Shown: positions 11,901 through 21,659, counted from the first letter of the stretch. The stretch is DNA of 64,000 nucleotides from Prunus persica (GCF_000346465.2 NC_034016.1:4726935-4790934), one strand, 5' to 3'. The notes: generated by a model not told the origin, from the letters alone. Numbers and translations: made by a program.

Positions 11901-12121
11901 TTGTCTGCAGCTGAGTCATGAGCAATAAGGGCCTTTCTCGTGCAAACATCATCCACATAATATAGTCCTCCTCTCTTAGTACCACGCCCAATTATTTCCT
12001 GGGTTCGAATATCCTGAAGAAGGCAAAACAAGGGATAGATTAATACAAAACAATTTAATTGTTCAGTCACTTGTCCAACTAGATAATAAATTCTGAGATA
12101 AAGAAGGAACAAGAAGAACAT
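8972..12121 (-). CDS. copia pol polyprotein (integrase, RT, RNase H), frameshifted from gag
   Basis: The 1,049-residue frame is open throughout. Order: GAG-pre-integrase (GLYYVDD, WHWRLGH); zinc-binding CETCILAKSH; integrase core with HSDVWGP and SDNGGEY; reverse transcriptase ending YVDDMIITGDD; RNase H with DADWAGN and a late CDNQAAI. The integrase reads NGVAKRKN where copia elements normally have GVAERKN. The codon at 11402-11404 is AAA (Lys), so the third catalytic acid appears lost. The true polyprotein starts in gag; the ATG at 12121 is only where the open frame begins after a frameshift near 12080. Its first residues are out-of-frame gag/protease sequence and not natural. Confidence 0.92.
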   Translation of the reverse strand: MFFLFLLYLRIYYLVGQVTEQLNCFVLIYPLFCLLQDIRTQEIIGRGTKRGGLYYVDDVCTRKALIAHDSAADKKKQIWLWHWRLGHAFFGYLKYLFPALFLDLDISSLQCETCILAKSHRVSYPISFNKNDKPFALIHSDVWGPSPVSTISGIRWFVTFVDDYTRMTWIYFMKNKSEVFGFFKQFYQMVQTQFSKKIQFLRSDNGGEYVNHDFVSFFQDNGLLHETTCPYTPQQNGVAKRKNRHILEMARSILIEAHMPKMFWSDAILYAVYLLNRMPSSVHGYKTPLDVLTSTHPLPSVLTLHPRIFGCIAYVHILKHLRSKLDPCALKCVFVGFSPYSKGYRCYHPPTKRTYVTMDVTFSELSMYFHHESNSPLQGEKENIEEQNWNWTIMLPDITIEREEVICNEKENAVTSVEDLASHVANPTLFPATPHIPHNCSPSSTPTVPVQIPEASDNPEVSTEPNLINTDNLITNDIDSVAETRYQLPPRRNRGIPPDRFSPENLKKSNYPIANYVSTHRLSEACAVFANHMTTEFIPSKVQDALAAPQWKKAMDEEMLALKKNQTWDLVSLPQGKRPVGCIWIFTIKHKVDGTIDIYKARLVAKGYTQTYGVDYQETFAPVAKINTVRVLISLAANLDWLIQQFDVKNVFLHGELKEEVYMSLPPGFDLSENSNLVCKLRKSLYGLKQSPRAWFGKFSYAMKKYGYRQSNADHTLFLKMRKGKITVLIIYVDDMIITGDDTEEIDKLKHYLSTEFEMKDLGGLKYFLGIEVARSQHGIFLSQRKYVLDLLNETGMLGCKPADTPIVQNHNLEILPDQVPTNKDRYQRLVGRLIYLSHTRPDIAYAVSVVSQFIHSPSEVHMEAVMRILQYLKSAPGKGLMFSKHGHLEIEGFTDADWAGNRTDRHSTSGYFTFVGGNLVTWRSKKQKVCSLSSAEAEYRSMVHGVCGMLWIWKLLKELGFMAKDAMKLYCDNQAAIDIANSPVQHDRTKHVEIDRHFINEKLESNVISVPHVKSEDQLADILTKAVSSHVFSDSLDKLGIGDIYAPT

Positions 12122-13547
12122 GTTCCAAAGTTAAATTTGGAGAAAGATCAACTGTGCCTGCCCCAGTCACAGGGTAGGATTGGCCATTCGCATTCGCCAT
12201 ACTAGTAAGGCTAGGAGTAGTACGAGTCTTCAAATCTGTCGAGTCAAATGTCATGTGATTTGAAGCACCTGAATCAATAATCCAACCAGAACCAATACCT
12301 AAGCCAGTAACAGCAGCAAAAGCACTACCTGAGGTATTAGAAGAAGTGCCCGAATCACCTGTAGGGAAGGCGGCAAAACCTGGAGGAGCAATGGAGGAGG
12401 AGACAGATGGCATATGGGAAGCTTGTGGGACAGAAGGGTCGGGAGATCCTATGCAGAGTGCGACCTTGCCTTGTGCGTATCGTTCAGCGGCTACTTTGGC
12501 CTTGTTACGGTCCTTGACTTCATCCCACCATTCTGGATAGCCATGTAATTTAAAACAATCAGTTACAAAGTGATTCGTGCTATTGCAATGAGTACAGCTT
12601 TCGCCATTTTGAGGTTTAACTCGTTGTGGACCATTAGGTCTTGTAGAACCTGTAGGTCCGTTAGCTGTAGAACCTGCAGGTTTGTAGGAAGAGGCAGGCA
12701 TAGAGTGCCTTGTAGGTCCATTAATTGTAGAATCAGCAGGTTTGTAGGAAGAGGCAGGCCTGGAGTTCCTTGCTACCATAGCAACTTCAGTGTTCACCGG
12801 GGTTGGTGGTACCATCATGGTGGATCGCCGCTGGTCTTCTCGTCTGACACATGAAAAAGCTTTCTTCAAATTCGGAAACGGATCCATGCGAAGAATATCG
12901 CTACGAACTCTGTCAAACACATCATCTAATCCAGCTAAAAATACATAAACCCTCTCAATTTCAATCTCCTGTTGACGAAGCAAAATATCTGATGAATTAG
13001 TAAATTTATTTGGTCGTCGATAATCAATCTCATGCCAAATACTTTGCAATTCTGCATAATATGTGACAAGTTGTCGTCCAAACTGTTTCGCCTTGAATGC
13101 CCGACAAGTTAGCTCATAAATATGTGACTGATCTTGGCCATCATAGTATGTTTTTTTAACATTCTCCCATACATCTTTGGCAGTTTTGTAGGGAAGGAAA
13201 ATTTGCATAATATCAGGCTCCATAGACTGAATCAGCCATCCCTTCATAATTGCGTTTTCAGCATACCACTTCTTGTAATTAGAGTCTGCCAGAGCTGGTG
13301 CAGCAGAAGCGCCTGTCAGATACCCATATTTTCCCTTCCCAGCAACATGTAACTCAAGCAGTTGGGACCATACTGAATAATTTGTTCCATTCAATTTGAC
13401 AATTGTAGGAGCAGCGGAAGAATCATGATGAACATTGACAATTGACATAGGCTGACCAGAACCCCCTGAGGTAATTTGTGGTACCTCATTGGATTGGCCA
13501 TCTTCATTAAACAAATCCTGCGTATCCCCCATGGAGCCAAATAGCAC
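12063..13547 (-). CDS. copia gag with zinc knuckle and start of protease
   Basis: The 494-residue frame starts at 13547, just inside the primer site. It has a capsid-type domain in the first half (KLNGTNYSVWSQ, later YYAELQSIWHEID), a low-complexity hinge with imperfect repeats of a PASSYKPA unit at about residues 260-300, a CCHC knuckle (CTHCNSTNHFVTDC), and the aspartic protease motif WIIDSGASNHM near the end. The frame then shifts near 12080 and stops after SWTSD, so gag and pol are separated by a one-base-type disruption rather than by programmed recoding. Confidence 0.9.
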   Translation of the reverse strand: MLFGSMGDTQDLFNEDGQSNEVPQITSGGSGQPMSIVNVHHDSSAAPTIVKLNGTNYSVWSQLLELHVAGKGKYGYLTGASAAPALADSNYKKWYAENAIMKGWLIQSMEPDIMQIFLPYKTAKDVWENVKKTYYDGQDQSHIYELTCRAFKAKQFGRQLVTYYAELQSIWHEIDYRRPNKFTNSSDILLRQQEIEIERVYVFLAGLDDVFDRVRSDILRMDPFPNLKKAFSCVRREDQRRSTMMVPPTPVNTEVAMVARNSRPASSYKPADSTINGPTRHSMPASSYKPAGSTANGPTGSTRPNGPQRVKPQNGESCTHCNSTNHFVTDCFKLHGYPEWWDEVKDRNKAKVAAERYAQGKVALCIGSPDPSVPQASHMPSVSSSIAPPGFAAFPTGDSGTSSNTSGSAFAAVTGLGIGSGWIIDSGASNHMTFDSTDLKTRTTPSLTSMANANGQSYPVTGAGTVDLSPNLTLEHVLLVPSLSQNLLSSWTSD

Positions 13548-13632
13548 GGCAAGAATTAAAACAAAATAATAGGCAAAAAGGAAAAAATCTGTAGCAGTAA
13601 GGGAGGTATGCTATTCTAAGGCAAATATAACC

Positions 13633-13645
13633 TGGCTCTGATACC
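13633..13645 (-). other. primer-binding site (initiator tRNA-Met type)
   Basis: On the minus strand GGTATCAGAGCCA follows the 5' LTR, complementary to the 3' end of initiator tRNA-Met as in most plant copia elements. The third copia element (31643-34252) has the same type of site; the elements at 3681 and 16010 do not. Confidence 0.82.
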
Positions 13646-13646
13646 G

Positions 13647-13833
13647 AGTCAAATATAAGGATATATGGTGAATTTCTGATATTTTATTCTTCTCTCAAAG
13701 GAGGTGTATATATAGTGTACAATGTCTTTTTAGCCAAGAAAAAGATAAAAGCTACTCCTAATAGAACAAGTAATACAATATTTACAAGAATCTTTATATT
13801 AATTTCCTATCTAAAATAGGACTCACGCCAACA
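13647..13833 (-). repeat. 5' LTR of the nested copia element
   Basis: 187 bp, the same length as 8778-8964, with about six substitutions and no indels seen by eye. Confidence 0.88.
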
Positions 13834-13983
13834 GAGAATAGAGTGAGAGTCAGAGAGAAGAGAAAGAGTGAAGTCTATCTGAGGAGAAATTTTGTCAGTG
13901 TAAACATCAAAAAGAGAAATATAATTCCACTCCCTATATTATAGTGGTACTTCTCATACTCTGGTTATTCTAGTTCTATAACA
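13834..13983 (+). repeat. 3' LTR of the first copia element, right part
   Basis: It begins with the duplicated GAGAA and completes the 311-bp LTR, ending CTATAACA. About seven differences from the 5' LTR are visible over 150 bases. Confidence 0.88.
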
Positions 13984-16009
13984 CAAATGCGTTTTTTTTA
14001 TAATTATTTTCCAGCGTCATTCGCAGCTGCTGGTTCGCGCTCGCAGAAGCTTGAAGCTCTCTTGCTCCCTCTCTCTCCTTCTCTCTCTTCGTCCTTCTCT
14101 CTCTCTCTCTCTCTCATCAATTCAAACCCTAGAAATTTGGGACTTTTCCAATATCAAAAGTCAGTTTGCTTTTTCTATTCCTTTTGGATAGCTGGGTTTT
14201 GTTTGTTAGTAATGTGAGTTTTTGTTTAAATTTGATAATGGGTTTCTTTTGATTCCCCTGTTCCTGTTTTGTGAACTTATTGTTCCAGAAACTCAAATTT
14301 TATGGCTGGCATAGATTTATTTTGTGAATTTGTGATCAATTCATAGTTGGTGTTTAGCTTTACAAGTTTTCTGCTGATATCAAACTTGTTACTTAAGGAA
14401 GAGTTTAGTGAAGGAGTTACTGAGGATGCTAAATTTTTTGGATGAACTTCCTATTGCTGATTCTGATTCTGCAATTCTGAGTTTAGTGAAAGAATGAATG
14501 ATAGTCAAAATTGACACCTAAGAAAACAAACCTAGAAAGAATCCTTAAGAGCATCTCCATGCCACTGGTCATACCAAAACATTCTTGTTTCCCTTCCCCT
14601 TCCTTTAAAACTGAGAACTGAGAGAAACACTTTACCTATTTGTACTATCTTTGCATAAATCCCACTCATAATAACATCGAATAGGATAAGTAGTCCCAAT
14701 AGATGAAGGTTGAGAAGCTCATATGAGAATTTTGACCACCAAACCTACGTTACCCCTAGATGTTTACCTATTTGTACTCTCTCTCTCTCTCTCTCTCTCT
14801 CTATTTCTAAATTTTCTTTTGGTGCATCATCCTCAATTTCTTTGTCTGATTGTTCACCCTCGTTAGTAACCTGTAGAAAAAAGATGCGTAAGAAACAAAC
14901 TGATTCTCCATACAAACGGTAAACATCTAATATATAATTTAATGATTCATCATTGTTGGATTGAGTTCACTTCTACCCTTTTGATATTTTCTTCTTTTGG
15001 TGCTTTTTGTTCCAATTCCATCTTTTCTTTTGATAGATGATCCTTAATTCTAGTTTTCCCTTCCTTTTATTGTTCACTCTTTCTAGTTTCCTGCCCAAAA
15101 AAAAAAAGAAAGTGTAAAAGACAGAGCAAATTCATTTGCTATAGCATTCATTACTTTCAAATTCATTTGTTATAGCATTCATTAGTTTTCCCTTCCTTTG
15201 ATTGTTCACCCTTTCTAGTTTTCTGTCAAAAACCAAGAGCTACTTTACTGGCAAGGAAAGTAACTGCCGGAAGACACAGAATTGTCCAACTTCAATTATG
15301 AGAAAATTTTTTTTTTTTCTGACCTTTCAAGTAATTCCACATAGAATTTATTTTTCCCGACCTTTAGGTATAAGCTAGCTGCGGAGTTGTCTTTATATTT
15401 TATATATTAGCTAGCTGCAGGGTCATGGTCCCATAGATTAACTGGCCAGTATAGCAATTATTTTTCTTTCCTTTAGTATTGGTGTCTGAGTGTAGTACCA
15501 CTTAATTGGACAATGGAATTTAGCTGATGGAGTATCATCCTTCAATGTTGGTTTGATTGTTTTGGAAATCCTTTTCAAGCTCATCCAACCATGTTTTTTT
15601 TCTTTTTTAACAAACCATTTTGGCTTTATGTGATGATCACTGGTAGCTTGAATTTTATGCAAGGTAGTTCAATTAGCTTCGAGGGTAAATTTTTGTTAAT
15701 TTGAAATGGTTTTTATCATCATCTAGGGCATATATAATTAAGAACAGTAAAGAATAATAATTGTTCTGGAATTGAGATGAAGAGCCTAATTACTAATTTC
15801 AAATAATTCATATACTACAAAGAGACATGTGACCTTAAGCCTGATTCTATTCATTGTACATGTTATAACTGTATAAAGTGGATGTGTTGATTACAATATT
15901 ACTTTGAACCATTTGGTTTTCTGTTGAGACTTTTATCTTGGATATTTGGTGCTTCCTGTGATGTCTTATTATGTTACTATTTTGAGTTAACTCATAAAAA
16001 TAATATTTT
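13984..16009. other. unassigned sequence with leader-like and duplicated segments
   Basis: No protein is recognised. The first 180 bases look like a plant 5' leader: CT-rich, a (CT)n run at about 14096-14116, then AACCCTAG. A second (CT)n run lies at about 14778-14801. It could be the untranslated first exon and long first intron of the glutamyl-tRNA synthetase copy, whose coding start at 22947 is preceded by an acceptor-like AG; that is inference. The stretch also holds one copy of a 200-bp duplication (14935-15135). Confidence 0.4.
14935..15135 (+). repeat. dispersed direct duplication, copy 1
   Basis: About 200 bases starting TTTAATGATTCATCATTG recur at 26568-26767 in the same orientation with roughly 90% identity. 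Part of the unit (TTTTCCCTTCCTTTGATTG) is also repeated locally at about 15186-15226. The pair brackets the glutamyl-tRNA synthetase pseudogene and the 16-22.5 kb LTR element. Confidence 0.7.
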
Positions 16010-16208
16010 TGTTATAAACTAAAGAGAAATTGGAGAGGGAATTGAGATAGATCAAGCATAGAGATCTGATGTTTCTCATTGAATATTTTCTGTGTATTTA
16101 CAATGAAATGGTGTGAACCCTTTTGTAGGCAAATAATTGGACTAAACTTCCACTTGGAGGAAGCTTCGAGGAAGCTTCAAGTGGGCTCCACCTAATATAT
16201 TTACAACA
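16010..16208 (-). repeat. 3' LTR of the 16.0-22.5 kb element
   Basis: 199 bp; on the minus strand it starts TGTTGTAAATATATT and ends TTTATAACA. It contains a tandem AGCTTC/GAGGAAGCTTC patch (about 16158-16180). Confidence 0.9.
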
Positions 16209-16220
16209 CTCCCCCTTGGA
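16209..16220 (-). other. polypurine tract of the 16.0-22.5 kb element
   Basis: On the minus strand CCAAGGGGGAG precedes the 3' LTR, which fixes the element's orientation. Confidence 0.8.
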
Positions 16221-16243
16221 GACCACAAAAGATATGGAATATG

Positions 16244-16816
16244 CCTCGTTAAAAACCTTGCCAGTAAAAACCCAGTGGGACAAAAACTGGTCAAAGGAAA
16301 AAGAGTACATAATCATGTGTAATATAAAATTTTGTGCGCGTGCGACACTGTCTCGTTAAAACCTTGCCAGGAAAAACCCAGTGGGATAAAAACCTGGACG
16401 AAGGAAAAAGAGTACAGTGTTTGAAGATCTTTATTGATAGCACGCTCCCCCTGATGCTTGGCAAAATATCTTTAAGTCATACTGTTGATCACCTTTCTGA
16501 ATATCATAGTTGACACTGCTGCTGTGAGTCAATCTTGAGCGACACTGCCTCGTTAAAACCTTACCAGGAAAAACCCAGTGGGATAAAAACCTGGATGAAG
16601 GAAAAAGAGTACAGTGTATGGAGGTCTTTATGAAAACCACGCTCCCCCTGAAAAATATCTCCCCCTGAAAAATTTCATGACTAGCTTTTCCAGTATGCGA
16701 CCATAGAAATTTTCATAGTATACCCTAAACCTTTGAGCGACACTGCCTCGTTAAAACCTTACCAGGAAAAACCCAATGGGATAAAAACCTGGATGAAGGA
16801 AAAAGAGTACAGTGTG
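16244..16816 (-). repeat. four-copy pre-LTR motif array
   Basis: Four copies of a 65-75 base unit start near 16244, 16351, 16547 and 16745. On the plus strand each reads CTCGTTAAAACCTTGCCAGG, then AAAAACCCAGTGGGA, then GGAAAAAGAGTACA. Copies 2-4 are about 195 bases apart and share spacer text with CGCTCCCCCTGA, itself like a purine tract, so the whole end of the element seems to have been duplicated. Retention between coding region and LTR in two elements suggests a cis function (packaging or reverse transcription), which is inference. Confidence 0.75.
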
Positions 16817-17779
16817 GAGCTGAGCTCTATCTGGTCTAGTATACTTCTGGAAAAACATTTAAGGACCAACGGATAAGACTCTCTGAGTATAAGCAAGAAT
16901 CTCGTTGGCATAATGCTCGATCCTTAAGTCGAGACAAATATTTTGTGACTTCTGCAGAAGCTGTAATGTGTTGCAAACACATTATAATCAATGTACTCAC
17001 TGAGGTAATTTATGCATATTAATATTGAGTACAAATTTTGTGCTTCAAGCACACGTCCTTTAGGGACTTGCTTTATGCAATGTCAATCCTCTCAACGGAT
17101 TTTGTTTAAAAGGGATTAAACTTTATGACACATTATATAGCTTTAACCCAGCTATTTATACATCTTTAGGAAATCGCTTCTGGCGATACGCTCTGTGCAT
17201 TTAATAACCCTTAAAGATAATATGTTGGTCTCCGTAATTGTGTAATAAGGGGGGCACAATTTAATCTGTAAATATGAAGAAAACCCAACATTCCTTGTTT
17301 CTGCCAGAGACAGTGTGTCATACAAAGTAGGTATATTCCCTTTTATTCCGAACACCCAAGTATAAATTTCAGTATTAACATCTTTTGGGGTTCGTACTGT
17401 GGGTTTGTTCTTTCACGTTCATTCTCATCTATAATGGAATTACCTCTTTCCATTTTGGCCAATGATATTGTCGACATTTAATAATTGAACGTGGTTCCAA
17501 TCAACACAGCCCATTGATGATTTGAGTAGCTACTCCAAAACCAAAAATTGTCATTCATCAATTTATGATCTCACAATTCTCACGTGCATGCGCATGCATC
17601 AATTATAAGCATTTCTTTGCTTTTGGGTACCCAAGCCACTTCATGGGGCTTTTATTATGTGAGAATGTGGATTATAACCTCCATTGGAGCGTTATTTAGT
17701 AGTAGGGCGTGGATAATCTCCATTTAGGGAGTTGGAACATTTAGAACCCATATATCTGTCATGCTGCAGGCATGCCACA

Positions 17780-17960
17780 GATTAATACATACATGTCAAT
17801 TAATTTCTGGGACTTTAACCCATATAATGGGACTTTAACCCATATAATTTGCTACGCATTCGGCGTGCACAATATCAATATTGACATGTCAAAGGATTGT
17901 CCTTTCGGGACTTCAATCCACATCATTTGCTACGCAACAGGCGTGCATCATATTGATCAC
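17780..17960. repeat. short imperfect repeats (GGGACTTTAACCCATATAAT and CATTTGCTACGCA units)
   Basis: A 20-base unit containing GGGACTTTAACCC is repeated directly at about 17808-17846. A TTTGCTACGCA..GGCGTGCA unit occurs near 17848 and 17929. The surrounding 16.8-18.5 kb is AT-rich with no coding signal. Confidence 0.55.
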
Positions 17961-18557
17961 TGCTATACCCATATTCTGTTCTTATGGGACTTTAATCTGT
18001 GCAGTGTATTATCAATGTATCCAACTTGCAATCTGTAAAATTTGCGTTAATAATTCATGGATACATACAAGCCATTCTTTTGGAACGGACTTATCTTCCC
18101 ATTTGGTTACCTTTCAAGATAAAATATCAAATAGGTATATAAGCATAAAATAACACAAGTATTGCTTACATCCTTAGGTGGGAGAAACTTTTCTCAAGTA
18201 TCATTCAAGCTCGTATCGGCCCAGTAAATATAAAGTATCGCTTGATGAATCTTGTTATATCCTGCAAGAGCAAAAATCACAATTCCTTTCTCTGTTAAAA
18301 ACAAATAACTCTCAGAGTTAGGATCACTAAGTATAGAGACAACTGGATGTCTTCTGCAAAGAAAATTTCGTTAGTAACACATTTATACACAAATACAATG
18401 AATAGGTAGAACCGGTGAATTTCAAATTAACCATAGGAAAATTGCGAGATTCTCGGGATACTTTTGAAAAAGTAGCTCCATGAAATCCGTAAAGCAAGAT
18501 CGGCTTTGAAAATAATACTTGAAAACGCCGAAAGTGCCGACAGGCATTATTAGAGGC

Positions 18558-18660
18558 CACGTGAAGTTTTGGACTCTAGGAAAGAAAAAGATAATATGGG
18601 GATTCGAGAAGATATTGGGGTCCTGAAAAACAGTAGCCATATTTCCTCCTATAGATATGG
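18558..18660 (+). promoter_or_regulatory. possible promoter of the opposite-strand ORF
   Basis: A perfect G-box CACGTG lies at 18558-18563 and a TATA-like TATAGATA at 18650-18657. About 100 bases of pyrimidine-rich leader-like sequence follow before the ATG at 18761. The spacing suits a plant RNA polymerase II promoter on the plus strand, against the element's own transcription. Motif-based only. Confidence 0.4.
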
Positions 18661-18760
18661 CCTTTGTAAAACTTGATTGGAGCAACTGCGTTTCAACTCA
18701 AATTTCTTCATTTTCTGAAACTTTAGTTTTCCTAAGACTTTCTTCGAAACCTTCTCAAAA

Positions 18761-19312
18761 ATGGCTTCCTCTTCTTCCTGCCCAAATTATTTCAATTTAA
18801 ATGATGCTCCAACAGCAAACAGTGACGCCAAAGTTTGGCGTCCATCCTTTGTATCCAAAAATCGTCATCTCACAGTTAATGATTCTGTGATGATGAATGA
18901 TGCTACTGCTGTCATAGTAGCTAGGAATTTCATTACTCCAATGGATGAAATGCTGTTAACAGGGAGGTCTGAGGAAGAGGCTATTGATGACTCAATGGCT
19001 TTTAGCATTCAGAGTGCTGCTTCTGTTTCTAACATGGCTGATCGTTTGCGTGTTAGAGCAAACGAGGTTGAGAAGCTGACAACTGAAAATTCGTCTCTCC
19101 AAAGAATGCTTCATGAGTCTCAACAGGAGGTTGAGAAACTTAAAGGAGAGAATAATTCCTTGTTGAAACTGGTGAGTTCGTACTCAGTTGATACACTGAG
19201 AAGGCTAGACATGCTGCAGGTCTCCAATGAAAGGATTTTGGGAGACCACGAGAAGCTCATGGCTAAGCTTAAGAGGCGCCGTCCTCTTCCTTCAGAGGCT
19301 TCTAGAACATAA
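18761..19312 (+). CDS. 183-residue coiled-coil protein encoded antisense inside the LTR element
   Basis: Function unknown. The ATG starts a frame of 183 codons ending TAA. The N-terminal half begins with a Ser run (MASSSSCPNYFNLND) followed by VWRPSF and a Met/Ala/Val-rich stretch. Residues about 90-172 form heptad-like coiled coil (VEKLTTEN, VEKLKGENNSLL), ending in a basic patch KLKRRR. No signal peptide, membrane segment or retroviral motif is seen. A promoter-like block lies upstream and AATAAT-type poly(A) signals near 19310 and 19385. The frame has no defects although everything else in the interior is non-coding. It could be a captured host gene or an accessory gene kept by the element family; I recall similar anonymous proteins in Rosaceae annotations but cannot confirm this. 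Confidence 0.6.
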   Translation: MASSSSCPNYFNLNDAPTANSDAKVWRPSFVSKNRHLTVNDSVMMNDATAVIVARNFITPMDEMLLTGRSEEEAIDDSMAFSIQSAASVSNMADRLRVRANEVEKLTTENSSLQRMLHESQQEVEKLKGENNSLLKLVSSYSVDTLRRLDMLQVSNERILGDHEKLMAKLKRRRPLPSEASRT

Positions 19313-19429
19313 TGTATTTTTATAGATTTTACAGGGCCTGCACCTTCATTGCAGGAAAAAATCTATCTATTGTATGTTCCTGTAATAATAATTGTGCACA
19401 TTCTTAAACTTGCACCTGTGGTTTTTACG

Positions 19430-20500
19430 TCTTTTCAAAATGACGGTTTGGAACCTTGTGCTTTATAGGTTCAAATAACCACATCGCCTCTCCCAAATTT
19501 CATATTTCAACGTATGGAACTTTTGGCCTGGGCTAAACACAAACTCAGAATTTATTTGCCCTTTTCAAATGGACATGAAATATGAATTGATAATATCACA
19601 ATATAGTAGTTAAAACTACTATATACCCACAATCTCAAGTTCGGGATTTCTCATATATTTGAATCCATGTGCTTCCGGCACAGATATAACAAAATATGTG
19701 GGAAGCCTCAATTCATCATTTGAGGTTTATACTGATATTATCCATTTCACGGTGTATTCTTAACAACCGGAATTCACAAAATATATTTCTTCCTTGAGGT
19801 GTCGATTATAACATAATCGAACTTTATTAAATTCATCATTTTCTTATGCCAAAGAAATATGTGGCGTACCACCATTTGCAATAATACCTCAAGGGTTGTC
19901 CATTTAACTGTTGGAACTTTAGGTTCTCAACACTGTTAGATTTTGAACTTCAGGCCAAAATCACATATTCTCATGGTATGGACATTTTTACAATTTTCTG
20001 TACATATTTCTGGACTTCAAGCCCTTACATAATTGTCCATATTTTGAGGAACTTCTGGCATCTCATTTAAGTGCTTATCCATGAGTTTAAGGAACTGCAG
20101 GTTCCCTTTTGAATATAGCTGCAGGTTCCCTTTTGAATATAGTGACGGTTTCCCCAAAATGGTTAATATTTATGTATACGTCACTATTCATGTGAATATT
20201 ACTATTCATCAAGTCATGAATACGTATCTATTCATCTGCCAGTACAGTTATCATCCATGTGTACGGCACCATGAACCAATACGGTACTGTTACATCATTA
20301 AGGAACTCTAGGTCCTTATTTACATGTCAGGGATCAAGGACCTTTAAGTCCAATCACATGTTTACAAATACAGTACCGGAGAGACTGCCAGCTCTCATAT
20401 TAATATCATCATCAAGGATCTTCAAGTCCTGATGTAAATGTATTGATGAGGATCAAGGAACTTCTGGTCCTGATCTGCTTACTGTAAAAACTCATCATAC
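19430..20500. repeat. diverged repeats of an AAGGAACTTCAGGTCC-like unit
   Basis: Short related units recur many times, for example GGAACTGCAGGTTCCC (about 20092 and 20120), AAGGACCTTTAAGTCC (about 20336), AGGATCTTCAAGTCCTG (about 20416) and AAGGAACTTCTGGTCCTG (about 20457). Most are near-palindromic. No coding potential is seen. Confidence 0.5.
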
Positions 20501-20945
20501 AGCACATTTAATCCATAAAATAAATTGCTGGTAAATAAATTATTGGTATGGACGATAAACCCGCATCATACTTTAAATAAATAGGGTTGTATGGGTAATA
20601 AACCTGAGAGCTTCTCGTGCTGTACATTACCACTCCAAGGTAAATAAAATCCGTCATCAAAACGAACATATATTTATTATGAATTAAAAATGGAAATGAA
20701 TAATATATGAAACTCATCCTATACTAACCGCATATATTGATTTCAATTCACTTTATATTAAGCAAGAGATTTTCGTACAATGCTATTTTCGCCAATAGCA
20801 CAATGACAAGAGAAATAACTTTTCATTGCATTATTGCTGAAGTTTTTCTGCTAGAAGAGACTAGACATATATAATTAAAGTAATCTCTCTGTCTGTCTCG
20901 TGCTTATGTGATAATAATTAATATTAGATACTTCAAATATGTCTT

Positions 20946-21093
20946 AGTGACATTACCAATCAATTCATAAATAAAATATTAAGGCAAATGGTGAGTGGCT
21001 GTGGCTAGTGACATTACCAATCAATTCATTAATAAAATATTAAAGCAAATGGTGAGTGGCTGTGACTAGTGACATTACCAATCAATTCATTAA
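20946..21093. repeat. tandem repeat, 61-bp unit, 2.4 copies
   Basis: Units start AGTGACATTACCAATCAATT at 20946, 21007 and 21068 and differ by only a few bases. The array is inside the LTR element, between the ORF and the captured fragments. Confidence 0.85.
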
Positions 21094-21659
21094 CATTAGA
21101 TACTTCAAATATACCTGATTCACTGCTAGTGCCTTACAGCTGTCCGGGTCGTTCTCAGCCGCTTCAATCTGGACGATGGGGAGGATACGTTCTTATATTA
21201 ATATATAATAAGAAAAGTAGGGAAAGTGATTAGTGGAATATCACGCATGCTCCAGGCTTTTAAATCAGTTGCCTTTATCCTGTCCCCAAGCCAATTACTT
21301 TCTTATTCTAATAATATTTTAAACCAAAGTAGCTTTCCAGGTTTGAAAACATGCCCCTCCTTTTCCACTGCTACCACTATTCCTGCACCAATTAGCTTAT
21401 TAAATACTGTAGAGAAATAATAAAGTAATAGAAAGCAAGGTGGGTTTGCTGTGTTTTTCAACAACGAAAAGCCTGGGATGACCAGTTATGAACCAGAAGC
21501 TCAAAACATCTTCACAGCCTCAAATCATCATGAAAACGTAGATCTCGATAAGACCTACGCCAATCCGAGACAAAGTAAGAGAAAACAATCCTTCCAGAAC
21601 AGATCTGCAGGAGAAGAACCATGGAGGCGCATAGAGATGTGAAGGCCTCGATGGCTTGG

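Larger units (their letters stand above)
8778..13833 (-). mobile_element. near-complete Ty1/copia retrotransposon nested in an older copia LTR
   Basis: This 5,056-bp element is on the minus strand and is bounded by 187-bp LTRs and a perfect 5-bp target duplication GAGAA (8773-8777 and 13834-13838). The LTRs differ at about six positions, about 97% identity, so it is younger than its host. It has a met-initiator-type primer site, gag, a complete pol and a purine tract. A frameshift at the gag/pol junction and a changed integrase residue argue that this copy is dead or needs help from other copies. Confidence 0.93.
3681..13983 (+). mobile_element. decayed Ty1/copia LTR retrotransposon, split by a nested copia element
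   Basis: The element is 5.24 kb once the nested insertion (8778-13838) is removed. It has a 311-bp 5' LTR, a 14-base primer-binding-type sequence, a gag remnant, a pol order of integrase, reverse transcriptase then RNase H (which defines copia), a purine tract and a 3' LTR cut in two. The LTRs differ at about 17 of 311 positions by eye, roughly 5%, so it is old. Many in-frame stops make it inactive. Flanking 5-mers are AAAAT on the left and CAAAT on the right, a near-perfect target duplication. Confidence 0.9.

Noticed and set aside
18761..19312. Coiled-coil ORF as the gag of the LTR element
   Set aside because: It is on the strand opposite to the element's primer site and purine tract and has no capsid or zinc-knuckle motif.
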